Assembly (NCBI RefSeq): GCF_009184545.1
Contig: NZ_QJOW01000001.1
Coordinates: forward strand, 124,001 to 188,000
From: Halosegnis rubeus
GTDB lineage: Archaea > Halobacteriota > Halobacteria > Halobacteriales > Haloarculaceae
Reading direction: 5' to 3'
Length of the DNA stretch: 64,000 nucleotides
Part shown: in pieces, positions 48,661 through 57,926 of the stretch
Position numbering within the stretch: the stretch's first letter is position 1
How the letters are laid out: every line of letters starts with the position of its first letter
Position numbers and translations under genes: made by a program
Notes under the pieces: generated by a model
What the model was told of the DNA's origin: nothing
The model's database searches: none
The model's input: only the letters and a program-made list of their open reading frames with translations

Positions 48661-49567
48661 GGTAGTACGCGACCGTCTTGGCGAGTCCCTCCTCGAAGGA
48701 GACAGTTGGCTCCCAGCCGAGCGTGCGAACCCGCTGCGTATCGAGCGCATAGCGCTGGTCGTGGCCGGGACGGTCCTCGACGAACTCGATGAGGTCCTCG
48801 GAGGCGTCGACCGCGGCACACACCGTCCGGGCAATCTCTAAGTTCGTCTGCTCATCGCCGGAGCCGATGTTGTACACTTCTCCTGTCTCGCCGTTCTGTC
48901 GGACGGTCTCGACGGCTCGGCAGTTGTCCGTGACGTACGTCCACTCGCGAACGTTTGAGCCGTCGCCGTAGATTGGGAGTGTGTCGCCGTTCGATGCCCG
49001 GCGAATGAGCTTCGGAATGAGTTTCTCCGTGTGTTGGCGCGGTCCGTAGTTGTTCGAGGACCGGGTAATGACGACCGGCACGTCGTGGGTGACGTGGTAG
49101 CTTCGGGAGAGCAGGTCAGCGCCCGCTTTCGTCGCGGCGTAGGGGTTCCGTGGCGTGAGTTTGTCTCCCTCCACGAATTCGCCCTCGGCGATTTCACCGT
49201 ACACTTCGTCCGTCGAGATCTGGACGAAGCGGTCGATACCGTGCTCGACACAGGCATCGAGGAGCGTGGCGACGCCTTCGACATTGCTCTGGACGAACGT
49301 CGCTGCACCGTCGATAGAGCGGTCGACGTGGGATTCGGCCGCGAAGTTCACGATTTGATCGGCGTCGACGACGAGGTCGTTTACGAGCTCGCGGTTCGTG
49401 ATATCGCCCTCAACGAACTCGTGGCGGTCGTGGTCGGGGAAGTTCGAGCGATTGCCGGCGTACGTGAGCGCGTCGACCGTCGTGACGTGTGCATCGGTCG
49501 CCTCCAGCACGTGGCGGACGTAGTTGGAGCCGATGAAGCCAGCGCCACCGGTGACGAGGATGTTCAT
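48653..49567 (-). CDS. rfbB: dTDP-glucose 4,6-dehydratase
   Basis: A 304-residue extended SDR, second step of dTDP-L-rhamnose synthesis (dTDP-glucose to dTDP-4-keto-6-deoxyglucose). The N-terminus is MNILVTGGAGFIGSNYVRHV. Family features are TVDALTYAGNRSNF, FAAESHVDRSIDG, the ISTDEVYG strand with the Asp-Glu pair, NPYAATKAGAD (YxxxK) and RSSNNYGPRQ. The start at 49567 is 52 bp from the divergent rfbD. The NUDIX gene follows with an overlap. Confidence 0.93.
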   Translation of the reverse strand: MNILVTGGAGFIGSNYVRHVLEATDAHVTTVDALTYAGNRSNFPDHDRHEFVEGDITNRELVNDLVVDADQIVNFAAESHVDRSIDGAATFVQSNVEGVATLLDACVEHGIDRFVQISTDEVYGEIAEGEFVEGDKLTPRNPYAATKAGADLLSRSYHVTHDVPVVITRSSNNYGPRQHTEKLIPKLIRRASNGDTLPIYGDGSNVREWTYVTDNCRAVETVRQNGETGEVYNIGSGDEQTNLEIARTVCAAVDASEDLIEFVEDRPGHDQRYALDTQRVRTLGWEPTVSFEEGLAKTVAYYRE

Positions 49568-49619
49568 ACGTTCGGCTATCGAGCACAACGCAAATGCCTA
49601 CCGGTCACGGTGTGCGGGT

Positions 49620-50498
49620 ATGCGACTGCTCGTCACCGGGGCAAACGGCCTGCTCGGGAGTACGCTTGTCCGACAGGCAACTACAGCTGGCCACTCCACT
49701 ATTGCCGCGTACCACTCCACCGTGCCCGGTATCGGGACCGAGCAAGTGCAGTTGGATATTACCAACGAGAAAGCAGTCGAACGAATCGTCGGCCAGTCGG
49801 ATGTGGACGCAGTCGTGAACTGCGCCGCGATGACCGACGTGGACGGCTGTGAAACAGCACCGGACGAGGCGGAGGCTGTGAACGCGGTCGCTCCCGAGCG
49901 GCTGGCCGAACACGCCTCCGAGCAGAACGCGCAGTTCGTTCACGTGTCGACCGATTACGTGTTTGACGGTGAGGCCGACACACCCTACACGACCGACGCT
50001 GAGCCCGCGCCCGTGCAGGTGTACGGCCGGACCAAGTTGGCCGGAGAGCGAGCTGTACTGAACACTCATCCCGGGGCATTCGTCCCACGGCTGTCCTTCG
50101 TCTACGGTTGCCACGGGACAACGGACGAGCTAACTGGGTTTCCTGCATGGGTACGCGATCGGCTGCAGGCGGGTGAGTCTGTGCCGCTGTTCATCGACCA
50201 GTGGGTGACTCCGACCCGTGCAGGGGAGGCAGCGACGACGATTCTCGATGCACTCGGCGCGAAGCTCAGCGGGCGTGCCCACGTAGCTGCACGCTCGTGT
50301 GTAACGCCGTTCGAGTTCGGTGAGCGACTCGCACGAGAACTGGGTGCAGACGCGTCGCTGCTGAAACAAGGCTCGGCTGAGGATATCGACCGGACGGCCG
50401 AACGTCCCTCCTACACCTGTCTCGATGTGTCCAAAATCGAGACAGCACTCGGTCGACCGCAGCCGACGTTCCGCGAGGATTTGAAGAAGCTGTTCTGA
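49620..50498 (+). CDS. rfbD: dTDP-4-dehydrorhamnose reductase
   Basis: A 292-residue SDR, last step of dTDP-L-rhamnose synthesis. It shows MRLLVTGANGLLGSTLVRQA, AAMTDVDGCETAPDEAEAVN (the AYTxVDxAE region), HVSTDYVFDGEADTPYTTDA and VYGRTKLAGE (YxxxK). It is divergent from rfbB and converges with the small zinc-ribbon gene, stops immediately adjoining. Start at 49620 was chosen by family alignment; an earlier in-frame ATG lies within the rfbB start. Confidence 0.92.
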   Translation: MRLLVTGANGLLGSTLVRQATTAGHSTIAAYHSTVPGIGTEQVQLDITNEKAVERIVGQSDVDAVVNCAAMTDVDGCETAPDEAEAVNAVAPERLAEHASEQNAQFVHVSTDYVFDGEADTPYTTDAEPAPVQVYGRTKLAGERAVLNTHPGAFVPRLSFVYGCHGTTDELTGFPAWVRDRLQAGESVPLFIDQWVTPTRAGEAATTILDALGAKLSGRAHVAARSCVTPFEFGERLARELGADASLLKQGSAEDIDRTAERPSYTCLDVSKIETALGRPQPTFREDLKKLF

Positions 50499-50681
50499 TT
50501 ACTCCAGTCGGTAGCGGTCGCGGTTCGTTTCGTAGTGTTCGCGAACCTCCTCGGAGAGATCAGTGAAGTCGAGAATCTCTCCACAGTCGAGCCCGGGACA
50601 GCGAAGCCGACGGTCTCGTTCCAGTACGTTCGCCGCGACGACGGTTCCACAGTTCGGACAGGTGTGTGTTTCGACGCGCAT
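50499..50681 (-). CDS. small zinc-ribbon protein
   Basis: A 60-residue protein, MRVETHTCPNCGTVVAANVL, then RRLRCPGLDCGEILDF, with C-x2-C and C-x4-C pairs of a zinc ribbon, and a helical C-terminus (LSEEVREHYETNRDRYRLE). It sits between rfbD and rfbA with only 2 bp to the rfbA stop, so it is probably the last gene of the rfbC-rfbA transcript. Function unknown. Confidence 0.7.
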   Translation of the reverse strand: MRVETHTCPNCGTVVAANVLERDRRLRCPGLDCGEILDFTDLSEEVREHYETNRDRYRLE

Positions 50682-50683
50682 GG

Positions 50684-51757
50684 CTACAGTTTGAGATTGG
50701 AGTTCTCGCCGACGACGAGTCGGTTCCCCTCCGGAAGGAGTCCGTCGGCGCTCGCGATGTTCGCGCCACGGCCGAGGAGACAGTCGACAAGTCGTGTGTC
50801 GGCGGTCAGTTCGCTCTTCCCAACGACGACGCTATTCTCGATGTGTGGTCCGCCGACGGTCGAATCGTCACCGATGGCGGTGTACGGCCCAATATACGAA
50901 TCTGGACCGACAGTCACGTTCTCACCAAGTCGAACTGGGCCGCGAATCACGGCTCCAGCTTTGATAGTCGTGCCAGTGCCGATATCCACTCGACCGGTCA
51001 GGTCGGCCTCCGGATGGACCTCACCATCGTTCGTCGCCTCGATATCTTCAAGTACGAGCCGATTCGCACCGATGATGTCCTCCGGTTTGCCGGTATCCTT
51101 CCACCAGCCGTCGACGACGTGTGAGTCAATGGCGTGGCCGTCCTCAATGAGCGACTGGATGGCGTCGGTGATTTCCAGCTCGCCGCGCCACGACGGCTCC
51201 AGTTCGTCGATTGCGTCGAAGATGGCCGATGAGAACAGATACACGCCGACAAGCGCGAGGTCCGTTGGTGGCTCGTCGGGCTTCTCGATAAGTTCCGTGA
51301 CGGTTCTCTCGCCGTCCACATTTGCGATACCGAACTGTCGGGGCGTGTCGACATGCTGGAGCGCGATACTCGCGGCGTATTCGCCCGTCTCATACCGTTC
51401 GACCATCTCCGTCAGTCCGCGCTTGAAGATATTGTCCCCAAGATACATCACAAAGTCGTCGTCGCCGACGAAATCACGCGCACAGGCGGCAGCATGGGCA
51501 AGACCCAAGGGCTCACCTTGGATGATGTAGGTGATATTCACGCCGAATTCTGAGCCGTCGCCGAGGAACGACTGAATCTCCTCGCGACCCTTGTCGCCGA
51601 GAACGATTCCGATTTCCGTGATACCGGCCTCGCGGAGATCCTCGATGCCGTACTGAATGACCGGCTTATTCGCTACTGGAACGAGCTGTTTCGGGCCGGT
51701 GTGGGTAATCGGTCGGAGTCGTGAGCCGGTTCCGCCGGCAAGTATGAGTCCCTTCAT
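50684..51757 (-). CDS. rfbA: glucose-1-phosphate thymidylyltransferase (long form)
   Basis: A 357-residue enzyme making dTDP-glucose, first step of dTDP-rhamnose synthesis. The N-terminus MKGLILAGGTGSRLRPITHT then GPKQLVPVANKPV is diagnostic. Compared with bacterial RmlA (about 290 residues), it has a C-terminal extension with left-handed beta-helix repeats (GRVDIGTGTTIKAGAVIRGP), the archaeal and Streptomyces type. Its ATG overlaps the rfbC stop (ATGA). Confidence 0.93.
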   Translation of the reverse strand: MKGLILAGGTGSRLRPITHTGPKQLVPVANKPVIQYGIEDLREAGITEIGIVLGDKGREEIQSFLGDGSEFGVNITYIIQGEPLGLAHAAACARDFVGDDDFVMYLGDNIFKRGLTEMVERYETGEYAASIALQHVDTPRQFGIANVDGERTVTELIEKPDEPPTDLALVGVYLFSSAIFDAIDELEPSWRGELEITDAIQSLIEDGHAIDSHVVDGWWKDTGKPEDIIGANRLVLEDIEATNDGEVHPEADLTGRVDIGTGTTIKAGAVIRGPVRLGENVTVGPDSYIGPYTAIGDDSTVGGPHIENSVVVGKSELTADTRLVDCLLGRGANIASADGLLPEGNRLVVGENSNLKL

Positions 51758-52218
51758 TTGTGTGGTTCAGCGTCCCAATCGAGGGGAATCCGGTCGGTAT
51801 CGTATGGGATGCGCTCCTCGTCAGGATCCTCGTAGTCGTACAGCTTCGTCGGGAAGTTCAACAACATCGCCTGCTCGTCGCCGAGCACTTTGAAGCCATG
51901 CCAGCAGTCACCCGGAATTCGAATCGCTTGCTGCTTGTGCTCGCCGATGACGAACGTGTTCAGTTCGCCCTCGGTCGGGGAGTCTTCTCGTTCGTCGTAG
52001 ATGCCGATCTTGACGCGACCCTTCGGACAGACGAAGTGGTCGATTTGACCTTCGACGTGTCGGTGCCACGCTCGGACGACGCCCGGATACGATAGGGAGT
52101 AGTACGACATCGCCGGGTCAGGGTCATAGATATCCCAGTCTTCACGGAACGTCTCGACGAGGTGGCCGCGCTCGTCGGCGTTGACTTGGAGGTCGCGTGT
52201 TTCGACATCTTCAATCAT
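51754..52218 (-). CDS. rfbC: dTDP-4-dehydrorhamnose 3,5-epimerase
   Basis: A 154-residue cupin-fold epimerase, third step of dTDP-rhamnose synthesis. It shows NADERGHLVETFRED, YYSLSYPGVVRAWHRHVEGQ (active-site His region) and IRIPGDCWHGFKVLG. It is a little shorter than bacterial RmlC (about 180). The start at 52218 (MIEDVETRD) is preferred over one four codons upstream. It begins the minus-strand rfbC-rfbA-zinc ribbon transcript. Confidence 0.9.
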   Translation of the reverse strand: MIEDVETRDLQVNADERGHLVETFREDWDIYDPDPAMSYYSLSYPGVVRAWHRHVEGQIDHFVCPKGRVKIGIYDEREDSPTEGELNTFVIGEHKQQAIRIPGDCWHGFKVLGDEQAMLLNFPTKLYDYEDPDEERIPYDTDRIPLDWDAEPHK

Positions 52219-52303
52219 TACTTGATTCAACAGAAAGCGTGCTATTCGTCTTTTCGATGACTATCTGAAGACTCTTGTATCGGCTAACCGACACACCGAA
52301 CAG

Positions 52304-53938
52304 ATGGATACGCTCGTCTTCGGTCTTGATGGTGGAGAATGGGATGTAATCAATCCTATGATTGAAGACGGGAAGCTACCAAATCTTGAATCACTAATAA
52401 GCACCGGCGTCTCAGGCCCACTTAAATCGATTACTCCGCCTGTATCCCCACCAGCATGGAATTCAATTCAGACAGGAACCAACCCTGGGAAACACGGCGT
52501 CTTTGACTTTAGTACATTTGATGATGAGTATGTGAGACGGTCAATTAACACGTCTGACCGCCAGTCGACACCATTCTGGCGAGTAATGAACGACTATGAT
52601 GTCTCTACTGGTCTATTCAAAACACCGTTCACGTATCCCCCCGGTCAAATTTCCGGATTTATAGTAACAGGCTTTCCCACTCCAAGTCGGGCAAATGACT
52701 TTGCCAAGCCTGAATCAATTGTCGAACGCGTGGGGCCAGTGCAGGACCTGCTTGAAGACTGGAGTTATCAACAAGCGGGGGACTACGAAGCGTTCAAAAA
52801 AGACCTCATACAGGTGGCGAACCACCAGACAGAGGTCTTCCTTGACCTGCTAAATGAATACGACACAGACTTGGCGATGACCGTCTACGATGGTTCGGAC
52901 CGAATCCAGCACTTCTTCTGGAAATACTTCGACGAATCTCATCCAAGATACGAACCGAATTCACAATTCTCAGGAGCTATAGAGGAGTACTACCAAACTG
53001 TAGACGAGGGGTTAGGCCGAATCTTGGAGACAGCTAATCCCCCCTGTGACGTTGTCGTCCTCTCTGATCACGGATTTGGGCCGTTATCGTATGATATTAA
53101 TATTGATCAGTGGTTAGAAAAAGAGGGATTCTTGACGAGAAAGTCAGATGATAATCCACAGAAGCAAGCTACTGATATCGTAGCTCTCACCCTCAGGGCT
53201 AGCTGGGACGCGATCGAGAAAGCGAATATCGCAAACCAGGTGAAATCCATCCTTCCCTCCGCGTGGTTTGAGTTCGGCCAACAACTGCAAGATGATGCCC
53301 ACCGTGATATCGAGTGGGACCAAACTGAGGCGTTTTTTACCACTCTATCGGGCCAAGCGATCTTTGTCAATTTGGAAGAACGGTTTGTTGATGGTACCGT
53401 TCCTCAGGAGGAGTACGAGAAAATCGTCAGTGAACTTCAGGACTCGCTCCTCTCAATGCGTCACCCTCAGACGAATGAGAAGTTGGTGGAAGAAGTTATT
53501 CGGAGTGACGAGGTGTTTGAGGGGTGGGCACTTGACGACAGCCCAGACCTCATCATTCGCTCCAAGCCAGAATACACGATGAGTGGCGGTCGATCTAACT
53601 CGCTGCTGCGGTCCTCAGCACAGAACGGACACGACCGATCTGGCGACCATCGGACTGATGGTATATTCGTCGCCAGCGGTCCGAGTTTCTCGGAGGGTCA
53701 TTACGAACAGGCTAGCGTGCTTGATATCGCGCCAACGCTTCTCTATCTGCAAGAATGTCCGGTACCCAGTAGTGTTGACGGAGAGGTTATCAACAGTATA
53801 TTTACCGATGAGGCCCATTCACAGCGGAGCTTGGACTACACTGACGAATACGGCCGGACGGATACTGAGGGGCGGCAGTGGAACGCAGATGAAGAACAGG
53901 AACTGGAAAATCGGTTGAACGATATGGGATATCTCTGA
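52304..53938 (+). CDS. alkaline phosphatase-superfamily phosphodiesterase/phosphotransferase
   Basis: A 544-residue soluble protein. The N-terminal metal site is LVFGLDGGEWDVI (Asp9). The nucleophile region is TPPVSPPAWNSIQTGTNPGK, putting Ser48 at the nucleophile position. Further metal ligands are in MTVYDGSDRIQHFFW and VVLSDHGFGPLSY. It ends RLNDMGYL, an ending shared with the proteins at 59146 and 60759. The type is nucleotide pyrophosphatase-like rather than classical phosphatase. It starts an AT-richer block, divergent from rfbC. Substrate unknown, perhaps a nucleotide sugar or phosphodiester-linked glycan. Confidence 0.82.
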   Translation: MDTLVFGLDGGEWDVINPMIEDGKLPNLESLISTGVSGPLKSITPPVSPPAWNSIQTGTNPGKHGVFDFSTFDDEYVRRSINTSDRQSTPFWRVMNDYDVSTGLFKTPFTYPPGQISGFIVTGFPTPSRANDFAKPESIVERVGPVQDLLEDWSYQQAGDYEAFKKDLIQVANHQTEVFLDLLNEYDTDLAMTVYDGSDRIQHFFWKYFDESHPRYEPNSQFSGAIEEYYQTVDEGLGRILETANPPCDVVVLSDHGFGPLSYDINIDQWLEKEGFLTRKSDDNPQKQATDIVALTLRASWDAIEKANIANQVKSILPSAWFEFGQQLQDDAHRDIEWDQTEAFFTTLSGQAIFVNLEERFVDGTVPQEEYEKIVSELQDSLLSMRHPQTNEKLVEEVIRSDEVFEGWALDDSPDLIIRSKPEYTMSGGRSNSLLRSSAQNGHDRSGDHRTDGIFVASGPSFSEGHYEQASVLDIAPTLLYLQECPVPSSVDGEVINSIFTDEAHSQRSLDYTDEYGRTDTEGRQWNADEEQELENRLNDMGYL

Positions 53939-54087
53939 TAACACAAATCGGTCGTCGTTGTTGTCTGTTCTGGATGAATCAACGATGAAGAAATGATGCG
54001 TTTTGCCGGTTGACTGGGAGGGTTACGACTGAATACCAAACCGCTGGGTTCAACATTTGATGTTGAGTAACAGCAGATGATTACCTG

Positions 54088-55572
54088 ATGGCGACCTATG
54101 CTGATGACATCAAACAGCTTGCGGGGGATTCATTGCTCGTTCTCTTCGGGCAGGTTGTCACGGTTGGGGGAGGATTCTTGATACACACGCTTCTGATTAG
54201 GAACCTGACTCCTTCGGTATTTGGAATACTCACGCTGGCTCTGACTGTCGTGTCTATTGCGAGCAGTTTTGCTGTGGTTGGGATGAACCAGGCTGTAGCT
54301 CGTTTTATTAGCGGGTCAGAGAGTGAGGCGGCAAGCGACTATATTATCATTGCACTTTCGGTGGTTTTCGGTAGTAGCACACTCGTCGCATTTCTAATAT
54401 GGGGTCTTCGCGAAGAGATTGGACTTTTGTTTTCAACTCCAGAAGTAAAAAATCTCCTTGGGCTGTTTATCGCTTTGATTGCTCTCCGCCCGCTCTCTAA
54501 CGTGCTCCTAGGTGTTGTGAGAGGTTTTGAGAAGACCAAGTGGAAAATAATTAGCAGTGATATACTTCCATTTCTAATCTCATTTCCTCTAATAGTCTAT
54601 TTGATTGAACGCGGTGATGTGTTGCTCGGAGCGGTTGTCTTCTACACCGTACAACCCATAGTACGAATCGGATTACTCAGCTTGAATCTGCAGCGTTCGG
54701 GAGACTGGCAATTTCGACTGGCTGTTCCCACCCGAAAAAAATATTCAGAGGTCTTCTCGTTTGCTTGGCCACTAGCATTTGAGACGATTGTAGTTGTCTT
54801 TATGGGCAGTATAGATATCCTGATGCTGGGATGGTTTCTTGACTCAGCGGAGGTCGGTTACTACAGGTCTATTCAGCCAATCTCAAAGATATTAATATTT
54901 TTCCTCCAGGCGCTTACCTTTATTTACTTACCGATTGCAACACGCTATTTTGAACAGGGGAAATTGGAAGAAATAGGTACGATATATAAAGCGTCAACAA
55001 GATGGATTACTGTTGCTACTTTTCCACTTCTTGTTTTCTTTGTATTCTTTGGGAAAGAACTTCTACAGGTTCTTTTCTCCTCAGAATATATTGTCGCTTG
55101 GCTATCACTTGCTATTCTGTCCGTAGGGATGTATTCTCGAGTTATCACCGGCCCGAACGGCATGACAATCAAGGCGATTAACCGAACGCGTGAGGACCTT
55201 CTAGCCTCCGTCAGTGCTCTTGTCACAAATATTAGCCTAAACTTCATGTTAATACCAAGATACGGGATCGCTGGAGCAGCACTCGCTACTGCAATGAGTT
55301 ACTTGGTTTACAACTGCATCGATTTATATATCGTGTATAAATATGCGAATATTTTCCCTCTCGATACCTCGCTACTGATGCCTTTGATTCCTACTACAAT
55401 ACTCACAATTATATTCACTCAACTCGTCCAAACAAGTGGTTCATCTCTAATCGAGTTGGTCTTGCTAGGTGTTGGGATATCGATTGTACACTTGCTGTCA
55501 ACTATCCTCACGACCGGCTTTACTCACGAAGACAAAGTTCTACTAAGCAATCTCCGCGGAGGCGACGAGTAA
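54088..55572 (+). CDS. oligosaccharide flippase (Wzx/MOP family)
   Basis: A 494-residue polytopic membrane protein with about 12-14 helices (LAGDSLLVLFGQVVTVGGGF at the start). The N-terminal pattern LxxxxFGILTLALTVVSIAS and the polar residues in helices match the polysaccharide exporters of the MOP superfamily. It probably moves lipid-linked repeat units to the outer face. The start at 54088 follows a 149-bp gap without a gene. The stop is 3 bp before the GT2 gene. Codon use is AT-rich compared with the core. Confidence 0.88.
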   Translation: MATYADDIKQLAGDSLLVLFGQVVTVGGGFLIHTLLIRNLTPSVFGILTLALTVVSIASSFAVVGMNQAVARFISGSESEAASDYIIIALSVVFGSSTLVAFLIWGLREEIGLLFSTPEVKNLLGLFIALIALRPLSNVLLGVVRGFEKTKWKIISSDILPFLISFPLIVYLIERGDVLLGAVVFYTVQPIVRIGLLSLNLQRSGDWQFRLAVPTRKKYSEVFSFAWPLAFETIVVVFMGSIDILMLGWFLDSAEVGYYRSIQPISKILIFFLQALTFIYLPIATRYFEQGKLEEIGTIYKASTRWITVATFPLLVFFVFFGKELLQVLFSSEYIVAWLSLAILSVGMYSRVITGPNGMTIKAINRTREDLLASVSALVTNISLNFMLIPRYGIAGAALATAMSYLVYNCIDLYIVYKYANIFPLDTSLLMPLIPTTILTIIFTQLVQTSGSSLIELVLLGVGISIVHLLSTILTTGFTHEDKVLLSNLRGGDE

Positions 55573-55575
55573 TCT

Positions 55576-56661
55576 ATGGGTGGGAGTTCTTTTCACCTAC
55601 TATATGTGTCCTGTCTGGCATGGGGCTTTGAAACAACATATAAGCGAATCTGGAAATCAAGTGCAATAGTGAGTAACAACGCGGGTACAATTTCGAACGA
55701 AAAACAGTCTGACCAGCCAGAGGTAGCTGTTATCATCCTCAATTGGAATAACTATGAGGATACTAAGAGTTGCATAGAATCAAGTTTTAAACAGTCGTAC
55801 TCAAATCATACTATTTACATCGTTGATAATGGGTCACAAGACGGATCTGGTAGCCGCCTGGCCAGGGAATATCCAGACTGTGAATTCATCCACAATAGCA
55901 GTAACTTGGGATTCTCAGCAGGTGTGAACAAGGGTATAATAGCAGCTAAGGATAAATCTGATTATATTTTATTGATGAACAACGATTGCGATTTTAGATA
56001 TGCCAATTGTCTCCAACAAGCTGTTGACTTAGCTGAAAATCGCTCAGATGCTGGAATCGTAGGGGGGAAAATTTACTACGATAGAACAAAGAAAATTTGG
56101 TCTGCGTGTGGCGAAATTGATTGGACACGTGGACGTGGTATACACTATGGACATGATGAACTTGACACCGGTAGATACGACAACATTGAGCAAGTGGGAT
56201 TTGTCTCTGGGGCTCTAATGCTCATATCTTCCGATGTCGTTGATGACGTTGGTCTACTACCTGAAGAATACTTCTTTGGCGCAGAAGAGTGGGACTACTC
56301 AGTACAGGTAAATCGGAGTGAGTATAATCTCTACCGCTGTCCAGGATTTGTTGTTGATCACGAGGTTGGAGCAAGTCACAAAACGTTTGACCAGCGTTTT
56401 ATATACAATACCTATCGAAACAAATTGTTATTCCAACGTAGAAATCTCCCGAAGTACTATTGGGCCATTTGGTATCTCATATTTCGGGTATACAGTTTGA
56501 CACTCCTCCGACGTAAGCTTAAACAACGCATCAAGCAATCTGACGAATCTGCAGACGTATCGGAGGTAATGAATGCAGTTAATACCGCAATTAAAGATGA
56601 TAATCCCACGTCACCAAGTGTGAAAAAAGAAGATGTTGAACAGTTTGGGTCTCTCAGATAA
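55576..56661 (+). CDS. family 2 glycosyltransferase (rhamnosyltransferase-like)
   Basis: A 361-residue enzyme. The GT2 domain starts about residue 49 with VAVIILNWNNYEDTKSCIES, followed by IYIVDNGSQDGSGSRLA, LGFSAGVNKGI and the DxD-like LLMNNDCDF. A later EEYFFGAEEWDYSVQVNRSE holds the acceptor-site ED region, as in rhamnosyltransferases of the WbbL type. A GTG at 55669 would remove 31 non-family residues and is a plausible start. Donor is probably dTDP-rhamnose, given the rfb genes. Confidence 0.88.
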   Translation: MGGSSFHLLYVSCLAWGFETTYKRIWKSSAIVSNNAGTISNEKQSDQPEVAVIILNWNNYEDTKSCIESSFKQSYSNHTIYIVDNGSQDGSGSRLAREYPDCEFIHNSSNLGFSAGVNKGIIAAKDKSDYILLMNNDCDFRYANCLQQAVDLAENRSDAGIVGGKIYYDRTKKIWSACGEIDWTRGRGIHYGHDELDTGRYDNIEQVGFVSGALMLISSDVVDDVGLLPEEYFFGAEEWDYSVQVNRSEYNLYRCPGFVVDHEVGASHKTFDQRFIYNTYRNKLLFQRRNLPKYYWAIWYLIFRVYSLTLLRRKLKQRIKQSDESADVSEVMNAVNTAIKDDNPTSPSVKKEDVEQFGSLR

Positions 56662-57900
56662 ATGAAGATAGATACACCGCGTAGCAATCAAATAAAGGGC
56701 CTGAAAATACTAGATTTTATTTATTTATTGCTCCCAATTATTCTTGTCTTTTCAGTCGAAGTTCCAATCCCCGTCTCTGGCCTGTCCTATGTTTCGATTA
56801 ACTCAGAGGATCTTGCTATTGCGGTATTAGTAGCTATAACAGCTGGTTACACTCTCTTGGAAAGATCGTATAAGATTGATATCCTGACTCCACAGGTTGC
56901 GTGCGCCTTGCTCGCCAGTACGTTATGGATTATCACCTCTGTGACTGTGGCAGCTCTTCGGACACAAGGATCCATACTCGGCAGCACACTGTGGATGCTA
57001 AAGTGGATAGAAGATATCATGTTGTTTTTTGTATTATCAAAGACTATTACAAAAAATCGTGCAAAAATTGCACTCCATTCACTAATCTTCGCTGGCACGC
57101 TGCTCGGACTAATCGTACTTGTGCTCGGTGTCTCTGGAGCATACCGGCCACGGATCTTTTTTGGAAATCCAAATACTCTCTCTGCGTTTTTATTATTTCC
57201 AACAGGTATCTGGATTTCAAAAGCGGCTAATGTTGGGGCCTTCCGTGCGGCTGGTTCTGTCACACTTGCAGCAGCTCTCAGTATCGCAATTGCGGTCACT
57301 GGCTCTCGATCTGGATTGCTTGGCTTATTTGTTGTTGTGCTGGTTTCTATATTCTTAAACCGTAATAAATTGGGCTTTCGGGATTGGATGGGGATAGCTA
57401 CAACGTCAGTAGGTGCAATTTTTGCAGGATTTATAATTGCTGATAAAACCACTGTTCAGAGGTTAACGGGGTGGGTTGAATATGAATCCGGAACCCTCTC
57501 ACTCACAAACACTGTAGCAGCACGAAGTTTTCAGATTCGACTGGAATTGATACAAAAAGCAATTCGGCTCTTTCGAGAGTATCCCATCTTTGGTCACGGG
57601 TGGTACGCTTCCCCTACTAGAGTTGGTCCACTAGACGTGCACTACACGACACTGTTAGCTGAGATTGGATTTATAGGACTATGTTTGTTCGTGTGGATGT
57701 ATAGTACCTTCCTCCGGGTTTGGATACGAGCTCTCGTGGCCGGAGGATCTACTGTTGCATTTGGGGCCACTGCTTGGTATTGCGGGCTTCTTACCCAGAG
57801 TATTGGAGGTAACTTCCCACGTACCCCTCATCTTATGTTTATAACTATACTCTTACTTGTATGTGTAGCTGGTGATACGATTGGCAAAGCGACCAATTGA
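56662..57900 (+). CDS. O-antigen ligase/polymerase family membrane protein (Wzy-like)
   Basis: A 412-residue polytopic protein with about 11-12 helices. The large external loop holds ESGTLSLTNTVAARSFQIRL, ELIQKAIRLFREYPIFGHGW and DVHYTTLLAEIGFIGL, which is the Wzy_C pattern (F...P..G.G......H......EIG..G). It probably polymerises the lipid-linked units or ligates them to an acceptor. ATG follows the GT2 stop at once. AT-rich codons. Confidence 0.88.
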   Translation: MKIDTPRSNQIKGLKILDFIYLLLPIILVFSVEVPIPVSGLSYVSINSEDLAIAVLVAITAGYTLLERSYKIDILTPQVACALLASTLWIITSVTVAALRTQGSILGSTLWMLKWIEDIMLFFVLSKTITKNRAKIALHSLIFAGTLLGLIVLVLGVSGAYRPRIFFGNPNTLSAFLLFPTGIWISKAANVGAFRAAGSVTLAAALSIAIAVTGSRSGLLGLFVVVLVSIFLNRNKLGFRDWMGIATTSVGAIFAGFIIADKTTVQRLTGWVEYESGTLSLTNTVAARSFQIRLELIQKAIRLFREYPIFGHGWYASPTRVGPLDVHYTTLLAEIGFIGLCLFVWMYSTFLRVWIRALVAGGSTVAFGATAWYCGLLTQSIGGNFPRTPHLMFITILLLVCVAGDTIGKATN

Positions 57901-57926
57901 ATATTACTCCCAAATAAAATCCATAT